NCBI RefSeq assembly: GCF_963169125.1
Contig: NC_084795.1
Span: forward strand, 136,749,701-136,813,700
Source of the DNA: Humulus lupulus
Lineage: Eukaryota > Streptophyta > Magnoliopsida > Rosales > Cannabaceae
DNA length: 64,000 bases
Direction of reading: 5' to 3'
Shown here: in pieces, positions 1 through 11,323 of the stretch
How the letters are laid out: each line of letters opens with the position of its first letter
Position numbering within the stretch: the first letter of the stretch is position 1
Program-made: the position numbers and the translations under genes
Notes under the pieces: generated by a model
What the model was told of the DNA's origin: nothing
Database searches by the model: none
What the model saw: the letters and a program-made list of their open reading frames with translations, nothing else

Positions 1-2033
1 CCGTAGTAGTGGTCGACGGTGTAGGTTGCCGTCTCATACATCGTCCCCCGAAAGACGTCAGGAATTTTCTCCAGGGCCTGGGGGTCCACCGGAATGCGCT
101 CCTCGGGGGCTGCGGTTACCAAAATCCCGGGCTCTGCCCCCATATCCCGAACAAAGGCAGGAGCTCGTGGAGGGGGCGGGGGCATCTTCTCCACTGCGGC
201 AGGAGGTGGAGGTACCTTGGTCTGGGCAGCTGGGGTCTGGTCTTTCCCCTTTGCAGGGGACTTGGTTGGGGTCCCAACGGCTTTCTTCGCCACCCAGAGC
301 TTCTTCATTTTGGGCCCAGAGGCTCCAGTAGAAGAGTTCCCTCCGGTGAACATAGCTCGCAGGTCTTTGTTCCCGGGCTGAGACATTTCCTCTGGCAAAA
401 CAAAGACAACATTAGTATACAAGTAAGCATTTATGCAAGAACAAAAATAAGGGGGAAAAAGCGGAACTCAAGTATATATATTGAAAGGGATCCTACCCCC
501 CGAGCTAGAAGAGGAATCTATGGTCACGACCATCGGACCCGGAGCTCCTGCAGGGGAATCTAAGACAATGACTTCGTGAGCTAGAACAGGTTCTGGGTCC
601 GAATCTGGTTCGGGACTAGACTCTTCTACATACTGCCTAAGAACCGGAGCTACAGTACCCTCCCGAAGAGAGGGCCACGACCGGAGATTAGTCCCATACT
701 CCTCAAAGAGGGCCGACCTAAAGGCTAAGGTGTTGTCTACGACTACAGTACCCCTAGGGCGGCTACTCTCGTAATCCAGCACGAGCCGGTCGACACACTG
801 GAGTAGGGTTACGTCGAGGTTGGGGTTGTTTCGATGGCGTTGGACGGGCTGGTTGGGATTAAACCTACCTAACCGAGGGTCGGCGGTGGCCCTATCTAAG
901 CCCCTGAACATGTAAGGATTACCTTGCCCAGAGGGACCTGCGGCTGCTCCGGACCGGATCCTCTCCTCGTCCGTTCTTTGGGTGACCTCCAGCGCCCACT
1001 TCCTCCTCGTCCTTATGAGGGGCACCTCGTCCTCCTCGTCCTCATCCTTTCCTTCCCCCGCGACCTCCTCCTCAGGGATGGGCCTCATCTCGCGAGCTGG
1101 GGGAAGCCCCCGGGGTCTCCTCAGGGCCAAAGTCTGGCCCGGAGAGATCAGTTTGCACGCCAACATCGTCTCTTCTGTCACGAGTTGGCGATAGTCCTTT
1201 TCACTGGGGGCAAACCTGCCAGTGTCTCGTACTGACTCCCGAGGATCACAGAATTATCTGTCCTCGTGAAAATGGCTGCAGAATTAGTCTAAGTTAGAAA
1301 TGGATAAAGGGGGGAGCTAACCAATACTTAACTTACAAGCTAAGAGTAAAAGGTACTTACGAGGACGGTTGAAGTAGTGCAGTTCGCAGTTGCGAAACCC
1401 CTTGGACATAAAGAACTGGTCTTTGAAGTCATTGGGGTGGCGGGGCAGCTCGATGACCACAGCCGTATTTGGAAATTAGGTCAAGTAATAGAACCCGTCG
1501 CCTCGCCCCCACTGCTCCGGGCTGGCCTTGAGGCAGAAAAAGTATAAGATATCCGCCAGAGTCGGGACCTCCCATTCCTGTTTCAGGAACATGTATCTCA
1601 ACCCTGCCAACAAACGGTAGGAGTTGGGGGGGAGCTGGAAAGGAGCCAACTTCACGTAATTGAGGAAGTCGGCGAAGTATTGGTCCAGCGGGAGGAAGGC
1701 CCCAGCCTTGAAGTGCTCGTCAGTCCAAGCTGCATACTCCTCATCGAGTGGCGCGTAGCTCCGCTCACCTTCTACGGGAGGTCGGGCGATCAGGGCGCCC
1801 CTCCCCAGCTCGATGTTGTGGGAAAGGAATATTCTATTCACTTTCCCTTGATCAGTGATCTTTGAGGCAATCCTCTCGGCCTCGAAAAAAGCATCGGGCG
1901 CCACCTCGAGCTCCTGCTCCACGGTCGGCCCGAAGACGGGGATTGGGGAGTCTGTCATCACCTCCTTTCCTTTGGATTGTTGGGAGGATGAGCTCCCTGC
2001 GATCCTCTTAGGAGCGTTCTTCTTGGGTCCCAT
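1..2033 (-). pseudogene. Antisense gene (aORF) of TAT-3, exons 1-3 of 4
   Basis: This is the antisense-strand gene of the Tat family. The exons, read on the minus strand, are 2033-1361, 1275-497 and 391 to the window edge. Introns at 1360-1276 and 496-392 have GTAAGT or GTAGGA donors and CAG acceptors. Exon 1 starts MGPKKNAPK and carries the PF04195-like 'putative gypsy type transposon' region (LPLDQYFADFLNYVKLAPFQLPP and following residues in shorter blocks). Exon 2 has an acidic stretch and ends in a serine run; exon 3 starts EMSQPG. Damage seen: a stop in the YLT-stop-FPN position of exon 1 (near 1476) and a one-base loss in a C-run early in exon 2. From there exon 2 is open for more than 230 codons. 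The last exon lies outside the window. The function is unknown. Confidence 0.85.
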
Positions 2034-2761
2034 CTGGTCGCCTAGCGAACAAAAGAAGTAATTTAAAAAAGGGTGACCTAAACATAAGGGAGAATCTAAA
2101 GAGAAGTGTTTCCTTTGCACGGGCTGAGGTAATCTCAGCCCGTGGAGAGTGAGACCACGCGGTTCTATGAACACGCACCTGTACTCCCAACAGATCCCCG
2201 ATTACTCGGAATTCGTGTGTCAGGAGGGTCAGGGTAAAAGTTTTCCTTGGAAGGAAAGTTTCAGTAGGCAAGAGGTGCAAAACCGCCCGTGAAGCGTGTC
2301 CCCTAAGCTACCCGGTTTTTCACCCAAAGTACTGGATATTTTAAGCAAGCATACCAAAAATCCTACCCAGAAGATTTCCCCAGAAAACGCACCCTACTGA
2401 ACCATGCTCCTAAATGGTTTTCTACTACAATCGATGCCCTAAAATAAAAACCTACACCCTTCATACCCACAAAAAACCAACAGAATATTGCATGCAGCTA
2501 CAGGAACTATTTACCTAAGCTACAGTGAAAAGAAAATTTAAAGCGTGCACAGTCAGAGAACTTACGAAGTGTTTTGCTGTGGGGGAGATGAAGGGGTCGT
2601 CTGAGTTGGGGCCTCGCCGGAATGACTGGTTCCAAGACCTCAAAGGAGTCCTTGCACCTGATCTTCTGCAGTGCTGGGAACGATGACCGGGAGAAAAAGA
2701 GGGTTTTTTGAGGGTGAGAAGAGAGAAGAAGATGGGAAATTTAGAAAATTTTCGAATAAAC
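2034..2761 (-). other. Leader of the TAT-3 antisense gene, with a 524-bp leader intron
   Basis: Read on the minus strand, a GTAAGT donor lies at 2565-2560 and a TTCGCTAG acceptor ends at 2042, only 8 bases before the ATG at 2033. This matches the leader introns of TAT-1 and TAT-2 in position and length. The 5' untranslated exon (2566 to about 2740) is present, but it runs straight into the LTR. About 300 bp that hold the TATA box and polypurine tract in TAT-1 and TAT-2 are missing here. Confidence 0.75.
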
Positions 2762-3517
2762 TGTACGCCCTGATTTTCCAACGGGCTATTAGCGAGCTGA
2801 GATATGGCCTAATTATATCAGCCACGTGGATACCCCATGACCGGAGCTACTGTCGTCAGGTCCTACCTCTTTAGCTCGAGGTAGCCAAAGGTTCGCCAAG
2901 ATTACTTAAGGGCCGAGTCAGGACTATGAAGGCCGCAGGTCGAGAAGGCATCCAGCTCGGGATACGAGCTGGAGTTGGAAGCTATGACCTTTTATAAAGT
3001 CAACCACGCAATGTAAACGTGGATATATTAGACATCACGTGTCTGATATATTCCTGAATTCTCGGACACGCAGCATGAACGTGCGTATACAAGCACCCAC
3101 GACTGAGTTGGGCCGTGCGGCCCATTATCCCCCTTACCTGTTGATTAGACCACACTTCATTTGTTAGGTTTTAGGAATTAATCATGAATGTCACAGAAGT
3201 GACATGATGGGTAAGAAGGTCACGGGATGACCCCCTTTACCAACTCCTAGGTGGCCTCTCCTATAATACGGAAACCCTGGGAGTTGCAAGGGGTTGGATT
3301 CTATATTGTAACGAAATATCATGTAAAGAATACTGTAAATATAGCAATAATATTGGCTGGTGGAGTAGAAGGATTTTAACCTTTGAACCACCTAAAAAAC
3401 GTGATTGTGTCACCAGTCCATCTAAAAAAGATCATTCATCTATTTCGGTTCATTATTAAGCACTAATCTCTTTCTCTTATTTTCTTAATTACCTGTTGGC
3501 GAAGAACCGCGTCAACA
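2762..3517 (+). repeat. 3' LTR of TAT-3 (756 bp)
   Basis: Begins TGTACGCCCTG and ends CGCGTCAACA, the same termini as all other Tat LTRs here. It contains the near-palindrome around TCACGTGTCTGATATAT (about 3023-3051) and a TATA-like box (CTATAATACGG, about 3261) inside an inverted repeat of CAACTCC(T)AGG and CCTGGGAGTTG. It is closer to the TAT-2 LTR than to TAT-1 at the 5' end. Confidence 0.9.
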
Positions 3518-3702
3518 ATAACATTTATCACATTTATACCCCTAATACCCAGATGGGGTCCACATGCACATGTAACTTAACTAAACATGCATCATAATCA
3601 TATATACACATAAGTCCACATATTAGCATATTAAATCATTTATTGCCCTCCAGGCACACTAATCAAGGCCCTAAGCCCGATTAGCGAATTCGGGTCGTTA
3701 CA
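3518..3702 (-). repeat. LTR fragment of a Tekay-type element, cut by TAT-3
   Basis: Matches the terminal part of the TEK-2 LTRs (11110-11287 and 17290-17471): a stretch rich in ATGCAT and CATATA, then GCCCTCC.GGCACACTAATCAAGGCCC, then GGGTCGTTACA at the end. The rest of this LTR and its element must lie left of TAT-3, outside the window. No polypurine tract complement follows it, so this is probably the outer edge of that element. Confidence 0.75.
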
Positions 3703-4990
3703 ATTTTGCCTACTTGAAGTGACAATTTCTCATTCAACCCATAACCATTTTGAGCATACTAATACTTGATTTTTATGTACTCACGGAGAAGAACACAAAT
3801 CTCCGAAGACATCTCACTAATAACAAGTGAGTCTTAATAAAAATTGTGAATATGGGTAATTGTCCCCTAAATCACCATGCACCAAGCCACTAAGTTAGAC
3901 CTTAAGATATGAAGGTCTCTCAAGTGGGAGTCTAAGAAAGGCATCCCTGAGCAACTAAGTGCCGAGATACAAGGGCCTTGCTATGTGATGCCTTTCGTTA
4001 AAGGGCCTTGCTATGCGAGGCCCGTCTTGCGTACCCACCCGCCGAGGCGCCAAGGGCCTCTCTTTCCCATGCCTCGTGAATGCCCAAGTGCGCGCATGCC
4101 CTTCCTCAAAGCTGCCCATGTGAACCTCTGAGATTCAAGGGCCTCGCTATGCAAGGCCCGTCTTGCGTACGCACCCACCGAGGCGCTAAGGGCCTCGCAT
4201 AGTGAGGCCCACCTCCCAAACCTTGTGCATGCCCATCTCGAAGCACTACACCAAGCCCCAAAGTATGCCATTGCAAATAAGAGTCTTGTTATGCAAGACC
4301 GGACACCCTCCTATGTAACAAGGATACCAATGCTATTTCCATTGACGGATCCATAAGATATTCAACACTTAGAAAAATATAAAGAAGTTTGGAGAAAAGA
4401 CTTACTTTGGAAAGTTAAGAGGAACCATCATGCATGAAGTACGTGTACAAGTGTTGGATGTACGACCAAGAGTAGGATAGAGGTGTGACCCTATCATTTG
4501 TATTCGACAAGTAGTGGTGGTACGAACCCATATGAAGAGTGGAGGCACTACTTGAGTACCTGTGACCATGTACCAGAGCCGACACACATATGTTCTTGTC
4601 CCCTGGGACCACCATGTATTAGGGGGCCATTAGAGCCCAGCTATAAATAGACCTCCACCCCTCAGACTAAGGGGTTGGAAAAATTCACTGCGTACTAAGG
4701 CTATTGAGTAATATTCGAGTATTTTCTATCCATTGTTGTTCAAAGCCCTTCTTCTTTGAATTTTCTCTAAGTTCCTTCTAAGTTCATCATTCTCTTAGAT
4801 ATATCTTTGAGTTTTCCAACTTAATATAGTTGATGAGTGAGAACCCAAGACGTCAAGACTGAGACCTTCTTTTTTGGGACATGCCTCTCTCATTTGTGGC
4901 GTTCAAAACGCCTATGAGAATCTCAAGACGTTGAGATCCACCTAGATGGAGACCAACTAAGAGCCTCTAGGAGAGACCCTCCGCCGCCTG
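3703..4990 (+). repeat. Probable LTR and leader of an old gag-protease element
   Basis: No coding capacity is seen. The stretch holds direct repeats of an AAGGGCCT-GCTATG-AGGCCC unit (about 3969-4022, 4137-4165 and 4187-4208). A TATA box (CTATAAATAG, about 4643) is followed by a T/C-rich stretch up to the start of gag. This is the layout expected of a U3-R-U5 region. A plausible LTR end is CTCTCTCA near 4898, followed by TGTGGCGTTC, but I cannot find a second LTR to fix the borders. Confidence 0.45.
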
Positions 4991-5001
4991 AGAATGGAGG
5001 T

Positions 5002-6720
5002 ATGTCAGAGGAACATCCAGCCCCTGGAGAGGAAAGGGAGGCGTCGTCCCCAGCTATCAAACCTAATGGAGATCCCTCAGGACCATCAGCTGCCCCTATG
5101 GGTGGCCTAGGTACGCACCCTCCTCCTCGGCCACTGACTGCCCCATGCTTCGGCCACTGGGATCCACACCACTCTAAGCGCAGGCCTGGAAAGAGTCCTT
5201 GGGTACACTCCATGAGCTCTAGCTCCAGAACTTGATTTTATGAGGATGAGATACATGAGTTTCACAAAAAGAATCAAAGGCTGGAAACCACACTAGAGAA
5301 CATGCAGGAGGTGCTGAACAACCTGCTGCAAGGGAAGTCAAACATGCCCCTTCCCAAGCATAGGGAGGAGGATCATGGAAGAGGGGAGACCACCATCCCT
5401 GTGGACAATGGGAGAACTCAACATTCCACCAGCAATACCCCGAGACGTGGCGAAGACTCTACACCAATGAGACGACCTCAAGAGCAAGGGCGCAAGGGTG
5501 ATGCCAACCTGAGAAACGAAGATGAGTTTATGTCTAAGGAGGTGCTCACCGAACTAAAGTAGAAGCTCAACAAGAAAAGGTTAGACATAATGACAATACC
5601 TCCTATGGCTCCCCCAAGGATGCAGACAAGGGGAAGGTCAATCCTTCCGACCTTATAGACTCATTGAATAAAAGGAGACAGAAGCTAAACTCTGAGATGA
5701 GAAGTCTTCAGAGCAAGATAGTTATTGCATTAGGAGGACACATGGTCGATGATGAGTTCGATTATGAATCACCTTTCACAAGAGGAATTCAAGTTGAGCA
5801 ACTCCCAGCCAACTTCAAAAAGCCTCACACGACCACATATGAGGGCACTACAGACCCTAAGTACCATCTTGATGCCTTCAGCGATTTAATTAAATCGAGA
5901 GGGGTCAATAGTAGAGCAAAATGTCATTATTTTGCTGTCACGCTAAAGGGAGATGCGTATAAGTGGTTCAAGAGGCTAAGGCTAGGAATCATCAGGTCAC
6001 GACGAAAATTCTCCGATGAGTTTCTCCAGTAACACCATGCCATATGAGACTATGCCATGTCAGGTACCAGCTTCACTAACATAAAGCAAGGCAAAGGTGA
6101 AAGCCTAAAAATCTATATGCATAAGTTCAACATGAAAGCCACCAAGGTGGGAAGCATGACTCGAGGGGAACTCAGGATGGAAATCACGATTAAAATATGT
6201 CCAGGAAGAAAATTATGGGATAACATGCTCAAGAGGGAGGTCACAGACTTGGACGACTTCTACGAAAAAGAGCACAGAAGTATATTTGAGTGGAAGAAGG
6301 GCATGAGAATCTAAGGGTAGGAGGAAGCAAGCATCCTTTTCTCGTGACAACCCATGTGATGCCCAAAGGAAAATAGCGTACGAAGGAGTGAATAATGACC
6401 ATCCAAGGAAGTACAAACACGAGAGTGAACCCAAGCTAGTGCCATATACCTTCTATACAGACCTGACAGACACCAGGGAAAATATTTTCCTCACGAACGA
6501 AAATCAAGTCCCATTCAAGAGACCTCTGCCGATGTAGAAGGACCGATCCCAAAGGGACCCCAACAAATACTATCAGTACCACCAGGATATAGGCCACACC
6601 ATGGTAGAATGTAACCATTTGAAAGTGGAAATTGAGGAGCTCATACGCAGGGGACACCTGGGTAGGTATGTTACAAAGGAAAACCCAAGACCAGAGGATA
6701 GGCCAGCGTCGCCATGAGCC
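5002..6720 (+). pseudogene. gag: Degenerate Tat-like gag of the old element
   Basis: Gag forms the capsid-like particle that packages the RNA. The reading starts at 5002 (MSEEHPAP) and runs through a proline-rich head and a helical stretch (RLETTLENMQEVLNNLL). The retrotrans_gag core follows at 5664-6310 (TDPKYHLDAF, then KGDAYKWF, then ESLKIYMHKFN). A Tat-type zinc-knuckle relative sits near 6567-6665 (YYQYHQDIGHTMVEC); its first cysteine is replaced by tyrosine. At least two frame changes and several stops break it (near 5235, 5562 and 6030). It is the same lineage as the other Tat gags but clearly more diverged from them. Confidence 0.75.
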
Positions 6721-6799
6721 CCAGAGGCGCAGAAGGAAGTAAGGATGGTCTTCGGGGATCCAACATTCAGAGGACAGTCGAGAAAAGGAAGAAGTAAAT

Positions 6800-7330
6800 A
6801 TGCCAAAGAATCTTTCATCTACAACAACCCCTTGGTGCTAATCGTCCATATAGCCAATATGAGGGCGTACTAGGTCCTCGTGGATAATGGTAGTTCTGTA
6901 GATATCTTATATCTTCTCGCTTTGGAGAAGATGGGCTTGGGAACTAGGAACTTGAGACCTTGCCACACCTCCTTATATAGATTCACTGGGGACTCGATAC
7001 AACCCTTAGGAATGATCGAGTTAGCTCTCACCATGGGGGACCGACCAAGATAAACCCCTGACATTTCAAACTTCGTTGTAGTAGATTGCGCTTCAGCTTT
7101 CAATGCAGTATTAGGGAGACCCTCTCTGAGAGAATTGAAAGCAGTGACCTCGATCTATCACGTGTCTGTTATATTCCAACCTCCTGGGGGAATAGCAAGC
7201 ATAAAGGGAGAACAAAATGAAGCAAGAGAGTGTTATAATACCTCTCTCCACATAGCTGCCAAGCCATGGGGACCCATGGTGATGGTCATCCATAAAGAAC
7301 CAAACCTACATGGATTAGACCCCTGAGTCA
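6800..7330 (+). pseudogene. pol: Retropepsin-like protease fragment of the old element
   Basis: An aspartic protease of the retrotransposon type. The catalytic segment reads VLVDNGSSVDILY (about 6873-6911), matching LIDNGSSVNLLF of TAT-1 and TAT-2. The flap-side motif DCASAFNAVLGRPSL follows near 7085-7130 and then a CYN block. Stops interrupt it just before VLVD and again near 7053. No reverse transcriptase follows within the next kilobase: the sequence instead runs into a second gag-like piece, so this element is truncated or rearranged. Confidence 0.75.
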
Positions 7331-7689
7331 TTGAGGATATTAGAACTGAAACAGATAAGAGAGAAATCGATGAGCTATGCCTAAAATACCAAAATTTAGA
7401 AGAAATGATGCGAAAAGACTAGAAGTGATCTATTACATGGCCCAAGTAAAGTCTGATGTACCGTCCACCATGTGCACATGAAAAGAACAGGGAAAGAAGG
7501 AAACAACCTTCCTCATTGAAGGTGGAAAGATCCAACTTCCAAAGAGTAGTTCCCCATGTCTAAAGCACCATGAAGGTTCATTGCCACAGGTTCAGTCAAG
7601 AAATTGGGAGCACACACATGATGTAAATACCTCCTCCTCAAAGAAGAAGCTAAGAGATGAGAGAGGCATGTCCTAACAAAGAGAAGGTG
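7331..7689 (+). other. Decayed linker after the protease
   Basis: Reads as short open stretches with stops in all frames (for example TEIDELCLKYQNLEEMM near 7349). It is probably the decayed region that normally links protease to reverse transcriptase. I see no recognizable domain. Confidence 0.4.
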
Positions 7690-8270
7690 GAGTGAAAGGA
7701 AAGAAGGTCCTCACAAATTCTTTGATGAAGGAGAGAAAGACCCAAGCTCCACCCACTAGAGACCTTCTGAACTCGATAAACAAGAGGAGGAAGAATCTAG
7801 GCAACACGATGAAGAACCTTAGAAAGCAGATAACAACTACACAAAAAAGGAAGCTAGAAGCCAATAAGTCCGTGGAGGAATCTCCACTTTTGAGGGAGAT
7901 CCAAGTAAAATCTCTCCCATCTCCCCCCAAAGAACCATACATGACATCTCATGGAGGAGAATGCCTCTGACAACACAACGCCTTCCCTGACTATGTAGCA
8001 CTTGCTGGGAGCCACGCCTATGTAAAGTAAGGTGAAAATGAAAGTCTGAGAAAGTATATTCAGCGCTTCAATGCAGAGGTAGATAAAGTGGGAAGGTTAT
8101 TTAGGGATGAGTTTAAAATGGCCATCATCGCTGGGGTACATCTGAAGAGTGGAATGTGGGGAAGTTTGCTCAAGAGAGAAATAGAGGACATGGGGGACTT
8201 CTATGAAAGAGCTCTAGAATGCATCCGAGTAGAGGATGACCGTGACCACTTGAGGATAAACACCTGAGAG
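7690..8270 (+). pseudogene. gag: Second, shortened gag-like fragment
   Basis: A second gag piece follows the protease. LLNSINKRRKNLGNTMKNLR (7765 onward) aligns with LIDSLNKRRQKLNSEMRSLQ of the first gag. ESLRKYIQRFNAEVDKVGR (about 8042) aligns with ESLKIYMHKFNMKATKVGS. LLKREIEDMGDFYE aligns with MLKREVTDLDDFYE. The core containing the HLDAF and YKWF motifs is missing between them, so this copy has an internal deletion. It may come from another related element or from a duplication; the two gags are too diverged for a recent tandem copy. Confidence 0.7.
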
Positions 8271-8863
8271 GGAATATCTAGCAAGGCTTTACGTTTAGTA
8301 CTATGAATAAAAGAGGTTACCCTAGTTAACCTCCCAATGTAGTAGTAAGTCCTCCCCACAAAGCCAGCTATGAATAAAAGAGGTCACCTAGCTTCCCTCG
8401 TGATGAAGTAGCCTCATAGTTCTTACGAATACCTATGTACTCTACTCATCCTTAATGAATATGATTTTTTACTTGCGTATCATATTTCTCATTGATGCGA
8501 GCACATATCTGACTCTTGTATGCCCATTGTCGATTGAAATTATTGTACCCCAAAAGAAAAATACGAACTGAATCACCCAGCACGGGGTACATCCGGTAGA
8601 TAAGCACATGAAGAAAGCGTACAAATAGAATATCTAGCTAACTCTTGAGTGAGCAGCTCGAGTTCAACTTGACAGCTTCGAAAAACAAATAATCTTCAGA
8701 TTGCCTCTTTTCTTGTGGACTAGTTGGATTTTAACGACTTAACCACGTAAAAGTGTGAGTGTTTGTGATATCTTCCATTTGTTCGATCATAGTTTAGTAA
8801 AAAAGCCTAATAGCTCTATTTTCAGATTTCTTAATCCACTGTTGGTGAAAAACAGTGTCAACA
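8271..8863 (+). repeat. 5' LTR (3' portion certain) of TAT-H
   Basis: The right end is clear: CTGTTGGTGAAAAACAGTGTCAACA ends at 8863, corresponding to CTGTTGGCGAAGAACCGCGTCAACA of the other Tat LTRs, and a primer-binding site follows. Upstream, GACTAGTTGGATTTTAAC (about 8720) matches the GACTAGTGGAGTAGAAGGATTTTAAC block of the solo LTR. The left border is not resolved. TGTACCCC at 8543 resembles the LTR start TGTACGCC but would give a very short LTR. The 3' LTR lies beyond the window. Confidence 0.6.
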
Positions 8864-8867
8864 AATT

Positions 8868-8886
8868 GGTGCTTTCGTTGAGAGCT
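8868..8886 (+). promoter_or_regulatory. Primer-binding site of TAT-H
   Basis: TGGTGCTTTCGTTGAGAGC starts four bases after the LTR end. TAT-1 and TAT-2 have the same site with one base difference. It has the TGG start expected of a tRNA 3' CCA complement; I do not assign the tRNA. Confidence 0.7.
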
Positions 8887-8930
8887 TCTTAGTGCATAAT
8901 CCCCCGTGCAAGTTTCACCCAACACTCACC

Positions 8931-9866
8931 ATGGTGGTCACCCGGTCTATGCATAACAACGAGACAGAATAACCTGATGATCAGGAGTTGCACCGTGCGG
9001 TCATCCCTGCTGGAGAAGGCTCAATTGCTCAAGATCGTCCTAGAAACCAATATTTGAGCAAAGACGATGTTGGGAGCTCAGCATCATGCCCACCAAATCC
9101 CCATCTGGGATCTTTGACGACCATCAAGATGGAAAATGGCAAGTTAAAGAACCATCTCGCTAAGGATAACAAGAAGATTGAGGATATATTGTCTCGATTA
9201 TCCCCTCCTCCAAATGATGTTAACATCAGAAGGAGGCAAAATGGGTCCCACAGGTCCCACAGGAATAATCGACCCAATCTTAGTTGCTCTGTCAGAACTG
9301 CAACTCTGAGCTCCATACATTCATAGCAGAATCAGCAAAATAATCAACATGCTAATACTCATAGGAATCATCGACGTCATGTCAATCAATCTATTCAAAT
9401 TACGACCTTGAGCTCCATGCCTTCTGAACATATCCCACAGAATACTCAGCCCGACCTAACAGGGCAAGCTGGAACCAATTCGATGAGCCGAAACACCCCA
9501 GCAAATCCATCCATGCCACGGTCAGAGCCTCCAGCATGGAGAAATGGACCGGTCATACCTCCAACCCAAGAAGTTGGGGTAGATTAGGGATGAGCTAACC
9601 TAGTGCGCCTTGATGGAACAAGGATAACTTCAAAACATTCGCTTTTTCAGACCAAAAATAAGTACTTTAATGTGTGGACCATACCATCAATGGTTCGAAA
9701 TCCAATGCCACCTTGCCCATAGAGGAACGCTCCAGATCGAGGGGATAATAGAAGAAATCCTCCTCCCCCAGAGGACATTTATATCCCACGATCTCGCGTT
9801 AGTAATCCAGGTCCTCGAACTCAGACACGAGCTGTAAGCATTGCTAATGGATGTTACTGGACGGAG
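8931..9866 (+). pseudogene. gag: TAT-H gag, N-terminal part, cut by TEK-2
   Basis: The start ATGGTGGTCACCCGG at 8931 aligns with the gag starts of TAT-1 (38987) and TAT-2 (55025), which encode MVTTRSRHGNE. The reading continues as a low-complexity Ser/Pro/Asn-rich head with an MENGKLKNHLAKDN helix. Stops occur at 8970 and 9325 and others follow near 9586. The reading is broken at 9866, where TEK-2 begins, and resumes at 17472. The five bases CGGAG (9862-9866) and AGGAG (17472-17476) are the imperfect target duplication. Confidence 0.75.
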
Positions 9867-11287
9867 TGTAACGCCCTGGATAGCCAAGACCATTACACTG
9901 TGTGTTTATAAAGGTGCAAGACTTGCTAATCAAGTCATATGTTAGAAACATGTTACTGAAACTATAGTTGAACTAGGGTTAAAATATTTTGGTCTCAAAA
10001 GTTCCATTTCTTATAATCAAACATTTCCTTACATGGGATCCCAGAAGTAGTAAAGTTAAAAGACAGTTTACAAAATTTCAGGATTAAAATACAGATACTA
10101 GCCATTCTAAGGCAAAACAGACAATTAGGCTTTTCTTGTCCTGTACCACTCCTCGGCCGTGGCAATCGATCGGCTGACTATGTACATTCAGCCCCAAAGC
10201 TCTCCATCTCAGGACTGGTCCACTTTACCTTTGCCTTTACCTGCACCACATAGCACCTTTGAGCCAAGGCCCAGCAAGAAAACACAATAACAGAGCACAA
10301 TCATCAAGCAAACAACCAGATAACTTATGCAGTATAATCATATACTCAACAGTTCAAACATTCAAGTATTCAGCATACCAAGTACATCATTTCATATTAA
10401 TAATCAATTGACACATGATAACCAGGGTTAACGCCCTTAGGCCTTACCCTCTATTTATCCCACTGACTCTGACCTGCTTAAACCGAGCTTAGTGATTATT
10501 AAGCTGTCCTCAGCTACCAGTGGCTGAGCCACGCCCTATGTGCAAGTATTATTTACAGCACTCTTAGGTCGTTTAACACATGTCCCATGGCATAATACCA
10601 TCTATGAAATCATATAGATATAGGGAGCACTTAGTCCCAACACAATCACATAACCGGGTGCAGATTTCTTACCTTTAGATTCCGATAGCTTTGTTCAATT
10701 CAACCCTCAAGCACGATCCCGTCTGAGCCCTAGCGTACACCTAGTCACGGTCACAAGTTAGAACCACACCAGACTTCAAATCCAAAACCTAGCCTCAGGA
10801 CCAATCCCAAGCCCTCGGGAAGCCCTAATTTGACCAAGCCTTATTTATCGCTTACTTCCCGACACCTAACTGATCACCAATTACATTCCTCAATATCAAA
10901 ATAATCTCCAATATATTTTCTAAATTCCCAAAAATACCCCTAGGCTCGCCCCGAGCTGGGTATAAATCCCCGCCGTGACTTTTTCGCTAAACCGCTCACT
11001 AGGATCGCCTCAAGTCACAAGCTACAAATATATCCACATAATAATGTGGTCTCAACAATTTATCATAGATATTTACAATTATGCCCTCAACGGGCCAAAA
11101 TTACGAATATGCCCTTCTAACCTTATCAGGGCCTACATGCATACTAATACACATAGTCATGCATCACAGATATTCAAGTAATCATATAGACATGCTTTTA
11201 ATCATTAAATCACATATAATCCAGTTATGCCCTCCCGGCACACTAATCAAGGCCCTTAAGCCGTATTAGTAGATTTGGGTCGTTACA
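9867..11287 (-). repeat. 3' LTR of TEK-2 (1421 bp)
   Basis: Bounded by TGTAACGCCCTGG and GGGTCGTTACA on the plus strand. Its middle contains GAGCCAAGGCCCAGCAAG (about 10262), the reverse complement of a block in the TEK-1 LTR (CTTGCTGGGCCTTGGCTC). The core is therefore the ordinary one for this lineage. Confidence 0.9.
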
Positions 11288-11300
11288 ACTATCCCCTCTT
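11288..11300 (-). promoter_or_regulatory. Polypurine tract of TEK-2
   Basis: On the minus strand AAGAGGGGATAGT lies directly before the 3' LTR. TEK-1 has the near-identical AAGGAGGGGATAG before its 3' LTR. This is the plus-strand DNA priming site. Confidence 0.85.
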
Positions 11301-11323
11301 GATGAGAATTTCATCCTCGAAAT

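Larger units (their letters stand above)
1..3517 (+). mobile_element. TAT-3: 3' part of a Tat-lineage Ty3/Gypsy retrotransposon
   Basis: Only the 3' end of this copy is in the window: the antisense gene (1-2033, minus strand), its leader (2034-2761) and the 3' LTR (2762-3517). Gag and pol would lie to the left of position 1. The assignment rests on base-level similarity to TAT-1 and TAT-2, which have the same antisense exons followed by an LTR that begins TGTACGCC and ends GTCAACA. The element is inserted in a Tekay-type LTR whose other part is at 3518-3702; the presumptive right target copy is ATAAC (3518-3522), and the left copy is outside the window. Unlike its relatives it has no polypurine tract in front of the LTR. 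Confidence 0.9.

Noticed and set aside
4923..5213. 96-codon glycine-rich frame on the minus strand
   Set aside because: It is antisense to the proline-rich head of the old gag; its composition mirrors that coding strand.
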